A DNA stretch of 64,000 bases, taken from an uncultured Bacteroidales bacterium (lineage in GTDB: Bacteria; Bacteroidota; Bacteroidia; Bacteroidales; Paludibacteraceae). The notes below the pieces were generated by a model. The model was given only the letters and a program-made list of their open reading frames with translations. It did no database searches and was not told where the DNA came from. Positions 16,445-24,746 of the stretch are shown here, one piece after another (within the stretch, counting starts at the first letter, position 1; each line of letters begins with the position of its first letter). The DNA lies in contig CADBYS010000012.1 of the NCBI GenBank assembly GCA_902798965.1, positions 16,459 through 80,458 of the forward strand, given 5' to 3'. Both the position numbers and the translations under genes were made by a program.

Positions 16445-17487
16445 TGTCCTGATACACTTTCGTAAATCTGCCTGAGTTGCTTGCCAACCTCGGCGTAGGA
16501 ATATTGTTGTCCGTTGCGGCGTATAGCCCGGCGGTCATATTCGCCGTAACGGGTAATCATCGTACGTAGTGCCTCGGTCAGTTGCTCGTCGTTTTGCGGC
16601 TCGATGAGTATTCCGCTCTGCTCATCGATCATCTCGGGTATCCCTCCCACGTTCGTTGAAACGACCGGCACACCTTTCACCACACTCTCGGCTATCACTA
16701 CCGGCAGATTCTCGTAGTTCGAGTTCAGCACGAAGATGTCCGCTTGGTCAAACTCATCCGCCACCTCTCGAGGCGTCAGTTCTCCGGTGAAGTGCACGAT
16801 CTGCTCCAAGCCCAACTCACGCGCATAGGCCTTAACCTCAGCATGATCCACGCTTACGCCCACTACGCTCAGCCGCAAACTGTACTCGCGGCTCAAGGTC
16901 TGCACGGCGCGCAAGATTCCTTTGATGTTCTTGTGCGCCTCATCCACACAACTGATATGCAGCAGCCGTATAGTCCGCTTGCCGCCTGATGGTCGGGGCT
17001 GCTCGCTCGCCGGCTCGTCGAAAAAGAAGTCGTCAACCACATTATTGATCTTCTCCCAGCGTTTCGCCTCGAATCCCAAAGCCTGCATCGCACGTATCAG
17101 ATGCCGGCTAACGGGTGTCACCACTTCCGCTTCGCGGCATATACGTTTCATCAGTCGTGTGTGCCAACCGCCCGCGCTGACTCGACGGTTCTCAGGCAGA
17201 TAGCCCGTCCAATGCTCGATGATCACGTACGGTATTCCGTAGCGCCGTTTCAGCCACAGCGCCAGCAGTCCTTGTTTCTGAATCACGTTCAGCTGCACCA
17301 CATCGGGCAGTCCCCACGAGCGCTTGAGCGCACGCCACTGCTGCCACATATCGTGCCAGCCTTGCGAATAGATGACCCGCACATCCACACCTTGTGCCTG
17401 CACGGCTTCCACGTGCTTGAGCACAAACAGTCCCTCCATCTTATCCCTATCCGAAGGGTACCACGGTGTCAAATACAATACTTTCAT
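16441..17487 (-). CDS. Glycosyltransferase family 4
   Basis: A 348-residue GT-B type transferase. The N-terminus MKVLYLTPWYPSDRDKMEGLF holds the acceptor-side Rossmann fold. The C-terminal half has the donor-binding pattern NSNYENLPVVIAESVVKGVPV with the E-x7-E spacing, then STNVGGIPEMI. It is cytoplasmic or membrane-associated and likely adds a sugar to a surface polysaccharide; donor and acceptor cannot be read from the sequence. The stop overlaps that of the flippase. Upstream (17488-17570) lies an A/T-rich spacer with repeated GAATTAA and CGAA phrases and no clear promoter. Confidence 0.88.
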   Translation of the reverse strand: MKVLYLTPWYPSDRDKMEGLFVLKHVEAVQAQGVDVRVIYSQGWHDMWQQWRALKRSWGLPDVVQLNVIQKQGLLALWLKRRYGIPYVIIEHWTGYLPENRRVSAGGWHTRLMKRICREAEVVTPVSRHLIRAMQALGFEAKRWEKINNVVDDFFFDEPASEQPRPSGGKRTIRLLHISCVDEAHKNIKGILRAVQTLSREYSLRLSVVGVSVDHAEVKAYARELGLEQIVHFTGELTPREVADEFDQADIFVLNSNYENLPVVIAESVVKGVPVVSTNVGGIPEMIDEQSGILIEPQNDEQLTEALRTMITRYGEYDRRAIRRNGQQYSYAEVGKQLRQIYESVSGH

Positions 17488-17570
17488 CTATTTCTTGTTC
17501 ACGAATTAAGCGAAATAATCGTTCGAGTGAAACGAGATAAGAATTAAACGAATTCGGGGAATTTATCGCG

Positions 17571-18731
17571 CTAAAAGAACCTCTGTATCCGCAGTTGGTT
17601 CGCCCACAGCAGCAATTGGAACGACGGCCTGTACAACTTGCTGACCGCCTGATAAGCCACCGCCTTCGAGCCGAACTGCCGGTAATGGTTGGCTATGCCC
17701 TCGTCGTCATTGCCGCCCTCGAAATCGAACTGCAGCCCTTTCTCTTTCGCCAGCCGTATTGCTTCGTCCGCCAGCCGTGCCGAGGCGCCGCTCTTCGCAG
17801 CCGACGGCAGGTACGCGGGAATAAGGTAGTACAAATACCGCTTATCCCACACCACGAACGCCGCCGCCAGAGTCTGCTCCGTGCCTTTCCGTGTTGTTCC
17901 GTGTTCGTTGTTGGGCTCTTCGGTTTCGTTCGTTCCGTGTGCTCCGTTCTCTGCAACATTCCCGCTTACCCGGATGATTGCACATTGCCCTGCGCGACGG
18001 GCTTTCTTCTCCAGCACCAGCAGGAACTCGCGGGTGTACGACAGTTTCTTGCCGCGCTCAGCTATGCACGCCGTGTGGAAGCGGTAAAACTCCTCGGCAG
18101 TCATGTCGCCATCCACCTCCAGACCTTCGGCTTTTCGGAGTTGTCGTTTTTTATTCTGCGAGTAACCGTCTTCCACCGCTTCTATCTGCGGCAGTTCGTT
18201 GATGCGATAAGTCACACGCTCCTCGATCTTCATGTCGCGTTTGCCCAACCAGTACGGCAGCGGGTTGCCTACGGCAAACTTCTGATAGTAGTATGCAATA
18301 TGCATCTCGCGCAGTTTGCGTGCGATAGCTTTTGCCAGTTTCTCTTGCAGTTCCGGCGCACCGAACAACTCCTCGTTCATCCACACGCCGCCGAAAGGTG
18401 TCATCTGCGGCATGATGATAAACTTGTACCAGAGCCGTTTGCGCAGCAGATACGGCATCGCCGCCACTATCTCTTCGTTGTGATCAAGAGCCTCGGCAGT
18501 AACAGCTTGAGCCTCGTCGTTTCCGGCATTAGCCGCATCATCGGAGCGCTTGCGGGCTCGTGCCTTGATGCGTTGCCACAAGTTCGACTCTGCATCCAGA
18601 TCGTTCTTGGTCAGCAACATCACGTCCCATTGTTTGCCGGCACAAACAGCCTCCAACCACCACGGTTGCATCATCACCGGCATCTCCGGCTGGGCTTGGC
18701 AGAATGCCGCATATCGTTCTTTGTTTGTCAT
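17571..18731 (-). CDS. FemAB/GNAT-like acyltransferase
   Basis: A 386-residue protein beginning MTNKERYAAFCQAQPEMPVM. It shows the FemAB-type acetyltransferase layout: an early WWLEAVC segment, MPYLLRKRLWYKFIIMPQMTPFGG, then KKRQLRKAEGLEVDGD, EFYRFHTACIAERGKKLSYTREF, and a C-terminal ANQLRIQRFF. Such proteins often add amino acids or acyl groups to cell-wall or surface polymers. Between the two halves is a low-complexity insert (GTNETEEPNNEHGTTRKGTEQ) encoded by 17878-17950, made of GGAACACG/GAACGAACG-like repeats. A second Ala/Asp/Glu-rich loop (SDDAANAGNDEAQAVTAEA) lies earlier. Its own promoter is at 18845-18877. Confidence 0.72.
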   Translation of the reverse strand: MTNKERYAAFCQAQPEMPVMMQPWWLEAVCAGKQWDVMLLTKNDLDAESNLWQRIKARARKRSDDAANAGNDEAQAVTAEALDHNEEIVAAMPYLLRKRLWYKFIIMPQMTPFGGVWMNEELFGAPELQEKLAKAIARKLREMHIAYYYQKFAVGNPLPYWLGKRDMKIEERVTYRINELPQIEAVEDGYSQNKKRQLRKAEGLEVDGDMTAEEFYRFHTACIAERGKKLSYTREFLLVLEKKARRAGQCAIIRVSGNVAENGAHGTNETEEPNNEHGTTRKGTEQTLAAAFVVWDKRYLYYLIPAYLPSAAKSGASARLADEAIRLAKEKGLQFDFEGGNDDEGIANHYRQFGSKAVAYQAVSKLYRPSFQLLLWANQLRIQRFF

Positions 18732-18753
18732 TGTGCTATGCGTTTTTGTTCGG

Positions 18754-18836
18754 TACGGATCTAACGGATCACACGGATTACAGTGAGTTTTTTCGAACGA
18801 ACACGGATTCTCACGGATTTTCGCGGATCGCATAGA
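18754..18836. repeat. ACGGATT-type short repeats in the FemAB-like leader
   Basis: The leader carries ACGGATCTAACGGATCACACGGATTAC and, after TTCGAACGAA, CACGGATTCTCACGGATTTTCGCGGATCG (split here into parts under 20 bases when compared). It is an imperfect array of a C(A)CGGATT unit. The same flavour of unit (GAACGAA, CACGG) appears inside the coding insert at 17878-17950. Confidence 0.7.
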
Positions 18837-18844
18837 TAGCGACC

Positions 18845-18877
18845 GCAAAGTTACGAAAAAAAAATGACATTTGCAAA
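18845..18877 (-). promoter_or_regulatory. Bacteroidota promoter for the FemAB-like gene
   Basis: On the minus strand TTTG (18874-18877), 20 bases, TAACTTTGC (18845-18853). The leader to the start codon at 18731 is about 107 bases. Confidence 0.85.
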
Positions 18878-19002
18878 TTATTTTGCAATTATTTGGCATT
18901 TTTGTTCCACTAACTGTGTTTTTCACCCGAAACCCGCAAAAATCCACCTCCTTTTCACCATTTTCGACACCGTTTTTATTCTAATTATCTCGAAGTGGGC
19001 AA

Positions 19003-19057
19003 AGTAGGTAATTAGTAGGTAGTTAGTAGGTGATTAGTAGGTGATTAGTAGGTGATT
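19003..19057. repeat. Five tandem 11-bp units
   Basis: AGTAGGTAATT, AGTAGGTAGTT and three copies of AGTAGGTGATT stand head to tail without gaps. Confidence 0.9.
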
Positions 19058-19385
19058 CTTACGGTCAGAGCCCGCTGAACTGACTAAACCTGAAAAAGGT
19101 TGACTCGTTTACTGAGATAGAATCTTAAAAATCGTAAACTTTTGACTCGATACCTGAAAAGGTTGACGGAAGTCCGAAAAACGTTTACTTTTCTAAGATG
19201 ATGCAAAGATAATACAGTCCACTATAAATCATTCTATTGCCTTATATTGTGTTGATTATTAACATGCTGCGAATGTTATTTAACCGCGAGGCTATGTTTT
19301 TTTTGTTTATTTCTTTTGAGTGTTTTGCTCAAAGAGTTGTGATAATTGATGTTAAAAACTATCCAAAAATCCACTTTTATGGGGT

Positions 19386-19484
19386 CCCCAAAAGAACTTC
19401 AGAAGTTGTTTTGGGGAGAGCGGAGGCATCGGTCGCTATAATGAGCGCATGCGCTCAGTCTGTGCGACTCGATTGTCGAACGCG
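19386..19484 (+). repeat. Orphan copy of the tRNA-leader structured element
   Basis: First hairpin CCCCAAAAGAACTT/AAGTTGTTTTGGGG, linker GAGAGCGGAGGCA, outer stem made of GTCGC/GCGAC, TCG/CGA and GGCA/TGTC, inner perfect stem TGAGCG-CATG-CGCTCA, and tail GAACGCGA. The layout equals the tRNA-linked copies, with most stem bases replaced in pairs. No tRNA or tRNA fragment follows; the next gene on this strand starts at 19903. Confidence 0.75.
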
Positions 19485-19780
19485 AAGCAGCAATTAGCAC
19501 CAGAAACGTTAGTTTCAAAACACTCAAAAGGGTTTATCTTGGTTTTTGTTTAATTTTAGTGGACACTAATGAAGAAATCTTACTTTTTTATCAACATTTC
19601 TTCGTAATTTGAGGAACTGGCAAGTCCAAGGGATGCGTTTTTGATTAAAGAATAAATATGTTACGTATATTGTAAAGTGGATTAAGTATCCTTTTTTCGG
19701 CAAAAGACGCCACTTTTAGTGCGCAAAAAGGCCTTTTGAGTAAAAAATCGCACTTTTTTCGAAAAAAAGTACATTGTCTC

Positions 19781-19812
19781 TTGCATTTTTCAATTATTTT
19801 TTGTAACTTTGC
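19781..19812 (+). promoter_or_regulatory. Bacteroidota promoter for the first large surface protein
   Basis: TTG at 19781-19783, 20 bases, TAACTTTGC at 19804-19812, followed by a leader of about 85 bases. Confidence 0.8.
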
Positions 19813-19861
19813 GGGCTGAATTGATTTTTTTTATTATTGTACGTGACAGGAACAACATAGA

Positions 19862-19902
19862 TAACCAAGAAAATAATTAACAATTTAAAAAAATAAAGAA
19901 AT
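19862..19902 (+). other. Leader sequence shared with the second large surface gene
   Basis: TAACCAAGAA, then TTAACAATTTAAAA, then the start ATGAAAAAGTTTTTA occur here and again at 26992-27029 with small gaps. The shared leader suggests the two genes arose by duplication that included the 5' region. Confidence 0.65.
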
Positions 19903-22900
19903 ATGAAAAAGTTTTTACTTGTTTCGTTAATCATGACACTCACGTGCGCAAGCGTGTGGGCAGACCCGACGTCTATCACGACGCTTGAAGGCTTCGAGAG
20001 TGCTATTGCTACAGAAGGCGATTATGTACTTAACGCCGACATCGATGCGTCAAGCACTGAAGCTCAAGTTAGCGCTGCCGTTACCATTAATCTTAATGGG
20101 CACACACTGACAACACCTGCTGCTACATGTAGTTTCGAATATCAAGGTGATTGCTATATGTACGATGGAGGTTTAGGGATCATTTACGGTGCAACCCTAA
20201 CGCTTACAGGATCAGGAGCTCTCAATGGTAGCTTAAAAATAATAGATGATAATTATGATTTTATTGGAACAGAGCCGGCAGTGATTACTTTCAATAACCA
20301 ATTCACCGGGACATTCGATGGTATGATTAATGATGATTCTTTTGGGACAGCATCTATATCTATTCGCGGCGGTAGTTTCACATTTGACCCATCTGATTTG
20401 TTGGAAGACGACTGTGACGTAACAGAAAATGAAGGCGTTTGGACTGTGCAGTCTGGAATATTTATTGCACGCGTAGAGGTCGTAGGAGGAGAGCAATATT
20501 CATCTCTGCAAGCTGCCTTTGCCGCAGCTCCTAATGGAAGTACGGTCAGATTGCTTAAAGACATTAAATTGGATTATTCAGGTATCGAAGCCGAATATCC
20601 ATTAAACAATGTTGATGGTATTATCAAAGTAACCAACGATATTACGCTAGATCTTAATTCGCATAATATAACGTTCAAAACACCGGGTGAGATTCATAAT
20701 GAAATCAGTGCGATAAACATCTTTAATGGTGGAAAATTAACAATTATCGGCGATGGTCAAGTCGTAGGCGGATATAATTATGAACTAATTCAAGCTTTTA
20801 CTGAGGAATCATCCAATTCTGGTGTTTTTGGCGTTGAAAGAGATGAAGATTATCATCTATTAGGACAACTTGTTTTACGCGGTGGCACATACGAAGCGGA
20901 TCCTTCCGAGGATTACAATTTCTTGTATTACGGCACTTCGTTGGAAGATGAAGTTGAGATTGAAGAGACTCAAGAAGGATTCTATACCTACTATAAACTG
21001 ACATATAACGATGAGAACCCTGCCGGTCTGCTGCGTGCTTATCTTACAGGTGAAAGTTCTGCTACACACACCGTCACAGAAGATATCAACTTAATTTCTT
21101 CCGGTGTTATCAATATATCCGGAACTAAGACACTCTCTGTTAACGAAGGTGTTACAGTTGCTTTCAAGAACAACTCACCTGCCATCGTAGTTCCTGAAGG
21201 AGCAACTCTTAACTTAAAGGGCAAGGGAACACTCTCTTTCATTAGAGAAATTATTGAAGTGGAAGAAGGCGGTACACTTGTTATTGGCGATGCAAATAGT
21301 ACTGATGCACTCACTATTACCTCTTCGTTCTCTACAGGTAGCGTAGTTGATATAAGTAAATACTACGCTATTGATAACTATGGAACAGCCAATATCTACC
21401 GAGCAAATATCACTTCGCGTAAGAATGCTATCCAAAATCACGCAACCGGTAAGATGATTGTTAAGAATGCCCGTATTATCGGTCAAGCTTCATCTTCAGA
21501 TTTTGGAACAAACTCACATGCATACGCTGTCATCAATTCCGGTACGATGGTTCTTGCAGATACTTATGTTCAAGGAATCCATGGCGCAGTAGCTTGTCAA
21601 AGCGGTAATGGAACGCTTGAGTTACGCAATTGTGATCTTCGTGCGCTGAATAATCCGGAAAAGACAGACGCTTACTATGCTCTCTATGTTTGCACAAAAG
21701 CTATGGTTTCGGCATATAACACGAAGTTCTATTCTGAGAATGCAAACCAAACTATCTATATTGGTAATAACGATGCATACAATACCTTTGGTTTGATTTA
21801 TTTGTACGGAGGTTGTAAGACCAACAGAAAATTGTACGTTCAAAAGAAGAAAGATACAGACGATACCGTTCTCTTCCCTGTATTGGTTTCAGAAGAGTCT
21901 GCTTGGTACGCAGCCGCAATGAACGGTGGTGAAGGACCACTTCCGGCTAATGTAGAATACGAAGCAATCAGCGAGACAATTGACGGTTTGACCTATTTGT
22001 TCGGCACACATAGTACTGCTGCCGATCAAAAAGAGATTGACTCTAATGCCGAAACTATTCCTTGGCAACAAACTACAACTTGGAGCGATGACGAAGTTCC
22101 AAGCGAAACGACTGTTGTATCTATTCCGGAAGGCAAAGAAGTTGTAGTCAGCAAAGACGAAAGCAATAAGAATGCTGAAGCTGAACAAATCTTTGTTGCT
22201 GATGGTGCTAAACTGACCGTTGAAACAGGTACTACGCTGAATGTTGGCGCAGGTGGTGTGAACATTGCTAATGGTGGTCAACTGGTTGTTGAGCCGGGTG
22301 CAATTGTAACGGTAGGTGCTACCGGTTTGGTAACCACCGAGGAGGAGGCTCTCGTTATCGAGGCGACCGAGGAAGATCAAGGTGTATTCCTGCTCCAGCC
22401 GAACGTAACAGAGAACACCCAGCCGAAGGCTACTGTGAAACTCGTTACGAAATGTAAACAAGTCGATGCTAACGAATTCATCTGGGAGCGTTTTGCTATC
22501 CCGACCGTTGACGGAAGTGCTACTATATATGACAACGAAGGTTTGGATACAGTTCATTACTATGGCGGCGGCTCTTCCTTGCTAGAAGGTTTGTACGAGT
22601 GGGACGGCAATGATTGGGCTGGCGTAAGCAGTTGGAAGAATCTGCAGCCGTTCAAGGGTTATCAGTTGACCAACAACTCGATGTATGGTAATGTTGTTTA
22701 CACCTTCGAAGGAAACTTGGTAGGTAACGGAGATATCGACTACCAGTTCGCACAAAGCGGCTTCGGTTTCTTCGGTAACAGTTACACCGGTGACATCGAC
22801 ATTCTGAAATTCTTTGAGAGTTTCGGTGATGATATGCAGAAGACTATCTGGATCTACGACTACTATGTAGATGCATTCAAATCGATTACTGAATCATCCT

Positions 22901-23607
22901 ATGGATCGGTTTACTATGGCAAGCGCAATGCTCGTCACGGTTTGATTACCGATATCCGCTCGATGCAAGCATTCTTGATGAACACCTTCGCAGAGGGCGA
23001 GAGTGCTACCTCTTTGGACTACTCCGCTGCTATCTGGGGCAACCCGAAATATGGCTTGGTTAGCAATGGAGGTGGAGCTCCGGCTCGCGCAGCGGCTAAC
23101 GAGGACATGTTCACGGTTTATGTATCCGGTGCTAAGCAAGAGGACGAGGTTAGTTTCATTCGCAGCAATGAGTACTCTGCTGCCTTCGATAATGGTGCTG
23201 ATGCATCGAAGTGGATGAACAATGGTCTGAACATCTACGTAACCACCGAGAACGGTGACATGTCAGCTGTTGCTTCTGACGAGATTGTTAATATGACGAT
23301 TGCTTTCCAATCGGGCAATGAGACCGAGTACACACTTGGCTTCGATAATCTCCGCGGTGAGCAATTCGAGCTTCGCGATGTACTGACCGGTGCAACGATC
23401 CAGATGACGGAAGGTGCTACGTATACCTTCAGCCAGGCTGCAAATACCACTGTTCCGGCTCGCTTCCAGATCGTTGCCGCTCACAAAGTGCCGACCGGCA
23501 TTGAAGACGTGAACGCTCCGGTAATGCAGAAAGTAATGAAGGACGGCAAACTGTACATCCTGCGTGACAACAAGTGGTTCACAGTGGAAGGTCAAGAAGT
23601 AAAATAA
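19903..23607 (+). CDS. Large secreted repeat protein, cassette 1
   Basis: A 1234-residue exported protein with a signal peptide (MKKFLLVSLIMTLTCASVWA). Residues about 30-800 hold many short strands of the type INLNGHTLTT, LDLNSHNITF and LTIIGDGQVVGG, expected for a right-handed beta-helix. From about 830 a different domain begins (WERFAIPTVDG, GYQLTNN, FFGNSYTGDI, MQAFLMNTF) that is shared with the protein at 27030, including the phrase RFQIVAAHKVPTGIEDV. The last 25 residues (GKLYILRDNKWFTVEGQEVK) resemble short C-terminal signals of Bacteroidales surface proteins; type IX export is likely but not proven. It may be an adhesin or surface-layer component; no catalytic motif is seen. It heads a cassette with the small gene at 23674 and the gene at 23859. 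Confidence 0.8.
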   Translation: MKKFLLVSLIMTLTCASVWADPTSITTLEGFESAIATEGDYVLNADIDASSTEAQVSAAVTINLNGHTLTTPAATCSFEYQGDCYMYDGGLGIIYGATLTLTGSGALNGSLKIIDDNYDFIGTEPAVITFNNQFTGTFDGMINDDSFGTASISIRGGSFTFDPSDLLEDDCDVTENEGVWTVQSGIFIARVEVVGGEQYSSLQAAFAAAPNGSTVRLLKDIKLDYSGIEAEYPLNNVDGIIKVTNDITLDLNSHNITFKTPGEIHNEISAINIFNGGKLTIIGDGQVVGGYNYELIQAFTEESSNSGVFGVERDEDYHLLGQLVLRGGTYEADPSEDYNFLYYGTSLEDEVEIEETQEGFYTYYKLTYNDENPAGLLRAYLTGESSATHTVTEDINLISSGVINISGTKTLSVNEGVTVAFKNNSPAIVVPEGATLNLKGKGTLSFIREIIEVEEGGTLVIGDANSTDALTITSSFSTGSVVDISKYYAIDNYGTANIYRANITSRKNAIQNHATGKMIVKNARIIGQASSSDFGTNSHAYAVINSGTMVLADTYVQGIHGAVACQSGNGTLELRNCDLRALNNPEKTDAYYALYVCTKAMVSAYNTKFYSENANQTIYIGNNDAYNTFGLIYLYGGCKTNRKLYVQKKKDTDDTVLFPVLVSEESAWYAAAMNGGEGPLPANVEYEAISETIDGLTYLFGTHSTAADQKEIDSNAETIPWQQTTTWSDDEVPSETTVVSIPEGKEVVVSKDESNKNAEAEQIFVADGAKLTVETGTTLNVGAGGVNIANGGQLVVEPGAIVTVGATGLVTTEEEALVIEATEEDQGVFLLQPNVTENTQPKATVKLVTKCKQVDANEFIWERFAIPTVDGSATIYDNEGLDTVHYYGGGSSLLEGLYEWDGNDWAGVSSWKNLQPFKGYQLTNNSMYGNVVYTFEGNLVGNGDIDYQFAQSGFGFFGNSYTGDIDILKFFESFGDDMQKTIWIYDYYVDAFKSITESSYGSVYYGKRNARHGLITDIRSMQAFLMNTFAEGESATSLDYSAAIWGNPKYGLVSNGGGAPARAAANEDMFTVYVSGAKQEDEVSFIRSNEYSAAFDNGADASKWMNNGLNIYVTTENGDMSAVASDEIVNMTIAFQSGNETEYTLGFDNLRGEQFELRDVLTGATIQMTEGATYTFSQAANTTVPARFQIVAAHKVPTGIEDVNAPVMQKVMKDGKLYILRDNKWFTVEGQEVK

Positions 23608-23673
23608 ACGACACACATACATTCTCTCCGGCTTAGGTCGGAGGGGATGTATGCCACAAAAAAATAGAAGACA

Positions 23674-23838
23674 ATGAAAACTTACAACGCACCATATACG
23701 CAATTGGTTACCCTGCAAGGGACAACCATTATTTGCATCAGCGATCCTAATCCGGCTCCGGGAAACATCCAAGGAACACCGGGAGGAGGCTTAAATCAAC
23801 CTATCGGGAAAAATGCTCCGATTAGATATCTCAATTAA
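23674..23838 (+). CDS. Small Gly/Pro-rich protein, cassette 1
   Basis: A 54-residue open frame, MKTYNAPYTQLVTLQGTTII at the start and GKNAPIRYLN at the end, with a Gly/Pro-rich middle (DPNPAPGNIQGTPGGGL). There is no signal peptide or membrane segment. It lies 66 bases after the large secreted protein and 20 before the next gene. A 56-residue counterpart occupies the same slot at 30712, with a similar plan: a basic/aromatic start with a (Y/P)xPxT-like motif, then a Gly-rich tail and P(I/M)R. Function unknown. Confidence 0.65.
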   Translation: MKTYNAPYTQLVTLQGTTIICISDPNPAPGNIQGTPGGGLNQPIGKNAPIRYLN

Positions 23839-23858
23839 TATGTAAAAATTTCGCGACA

Positions 23859-24602
23859 ATGAAACAGATATTTGCTATTACGCTTGCTGTGCTGAGCACA
23901 CTGGGCATGCAAGCTGCCATCAATTCTCAACTGACCATCTACCTTGATACGGAAACGAAAGAGGTAGAGGCACGTATTGCCGGAGGTGACACATATAGTC
24001 CGTTCGACGCTTCGGCAAGCGCCAGTTATATACCTATGTACTCCAATGCAAGTAACATTGGTTTGTATGTAATGTACAAGGGCGGCAACTATATGGAGTT
24101 GAACGCTCCGGAGTTGCAGAACATTCCGCTGGTGATTGTTACCAGCCGCGAAGCCGCAGCCAAGCAGGTGTTCACTCTCGGTGCAGAGTTAGGAGCCGCA
24201 GGCAACAACAGTAAAACAGTTAGTGTAACGGACTTCCGCCCGGAAGGAGGAGGCGATCCTGTGACCTTCGAGTTGAACAATAACACGGAGTACAACTTTA
24301 CGCTCAGCAACGATCCGGCTTATGTAGAAGGCACGAACAGCGTGATTGCTGACCGCTTCGTTATCAACTTCAAGCGCATAGCTGATGAGGGCGAGTTGGA
24401 GCTTTGCTTCCAATATGGCATGTTGCAGATCTTGAACAATCCGTACTTGGGCAACATCGTGGTAAAGGATGAGAACGGTGTTGTAAAGGTTGATGCAGAG
24501 TCCAAGAACACGCCGCAGGAGATTGACCTCACGGCACTGCCTGCCGGACAATACTCGGTGGAGTTCAACAACGGTGAGCGGAAGTACTACATTGTGAAGT
24601 AA
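23859..24602 (+). CDS. Exported protein of unknown function, cassette 1
   Basis: A 247-residue protein with a signal peptide (MKQIFAITLAVLSTLGMQAA). The body is beta-rich. The last 65 residues (CFQYGMLQILNNPYLGNIVV, then NTPQEIDLTALPAGQYSVEF) closely match the end of the protein at 30908 and recall small beta-sandwich domains of the DUF3244 type. No enzyme motif is seen. It ends the first surface cassette, likely co-transcribed with the two genes before it. Confidence 0.72.
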   Translation: MKQIFAITLAVLSTLGMQAAINSQLTIYLDTETKEVEARIAGGDTYSPFDASASASYIPMYSNASNIGLYVMYKGGNYMELNAPELQNIPLVIVTSREAAAKQVFTLGAELGAAGNNSKTVSVTDFRPEGGGDPVTFELNNNTEYNFTLSNDPAYVEGTNSVIADRFVINFKRIADEGELELCFQYGMLQILNNPYLGNIVVKDENGVVKVDAESKNTPQEIDLTALPAGQYSVEFNNGERKYYIVK

Positions 24603-24684
24603 CGCTGCTGCGGAGAGTTTTAGGAAAATAAACCCGTTGGATACAACATCGGTGATTATTGGTCAAAAATGTCCCAAAATGAAC

Positions 24685-24746
24685 AAAATTCATTGGAATT
24701 TTGGAATAATTTTTGGTAATTGGACTGATAAAAGCAACAACAAAGG
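24685..24746 (+). repeat. Direct repeat upstream of the AAA/nuclease gene
   Basis: About 60 bases containing TTTTTGGTAATTGGACTGAT and AAAAGCAACAACA, ending at the start codon of the gene at 24747. It is repeated in the same orientation just after that gene (26329-26396). Confidence 0.8.

Larger units (their letters stand above)
18878..19780. other. Long gene-free region with repeats and a possible transposon end
   Basis: No convincing gene is visible in about 900 bases. Contents in order: five perfect-phase 11-bp units (19003-19057); a stretch at 19080-19200 with repeated CCTGAAAA(A)GGTTGAC and CGTTTAC/CGTAAAC motifs that resembles a transposon end with several binding sites; a -7-like TATCTTTGC on the minus strand at 19203-19211 without a clear -33 partner; an orphan copy of the tRNA-leader element (19386-19484); and A/T-rich sequence up to the promoter at 19781. 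Confidence 0.6.

Noticed and set aside
19485-19560. A tRNA remnant after the orphan leader element
   Set aside because: No acceptor stem, anticodon loop or TTCGA-type T loop could be fitted.
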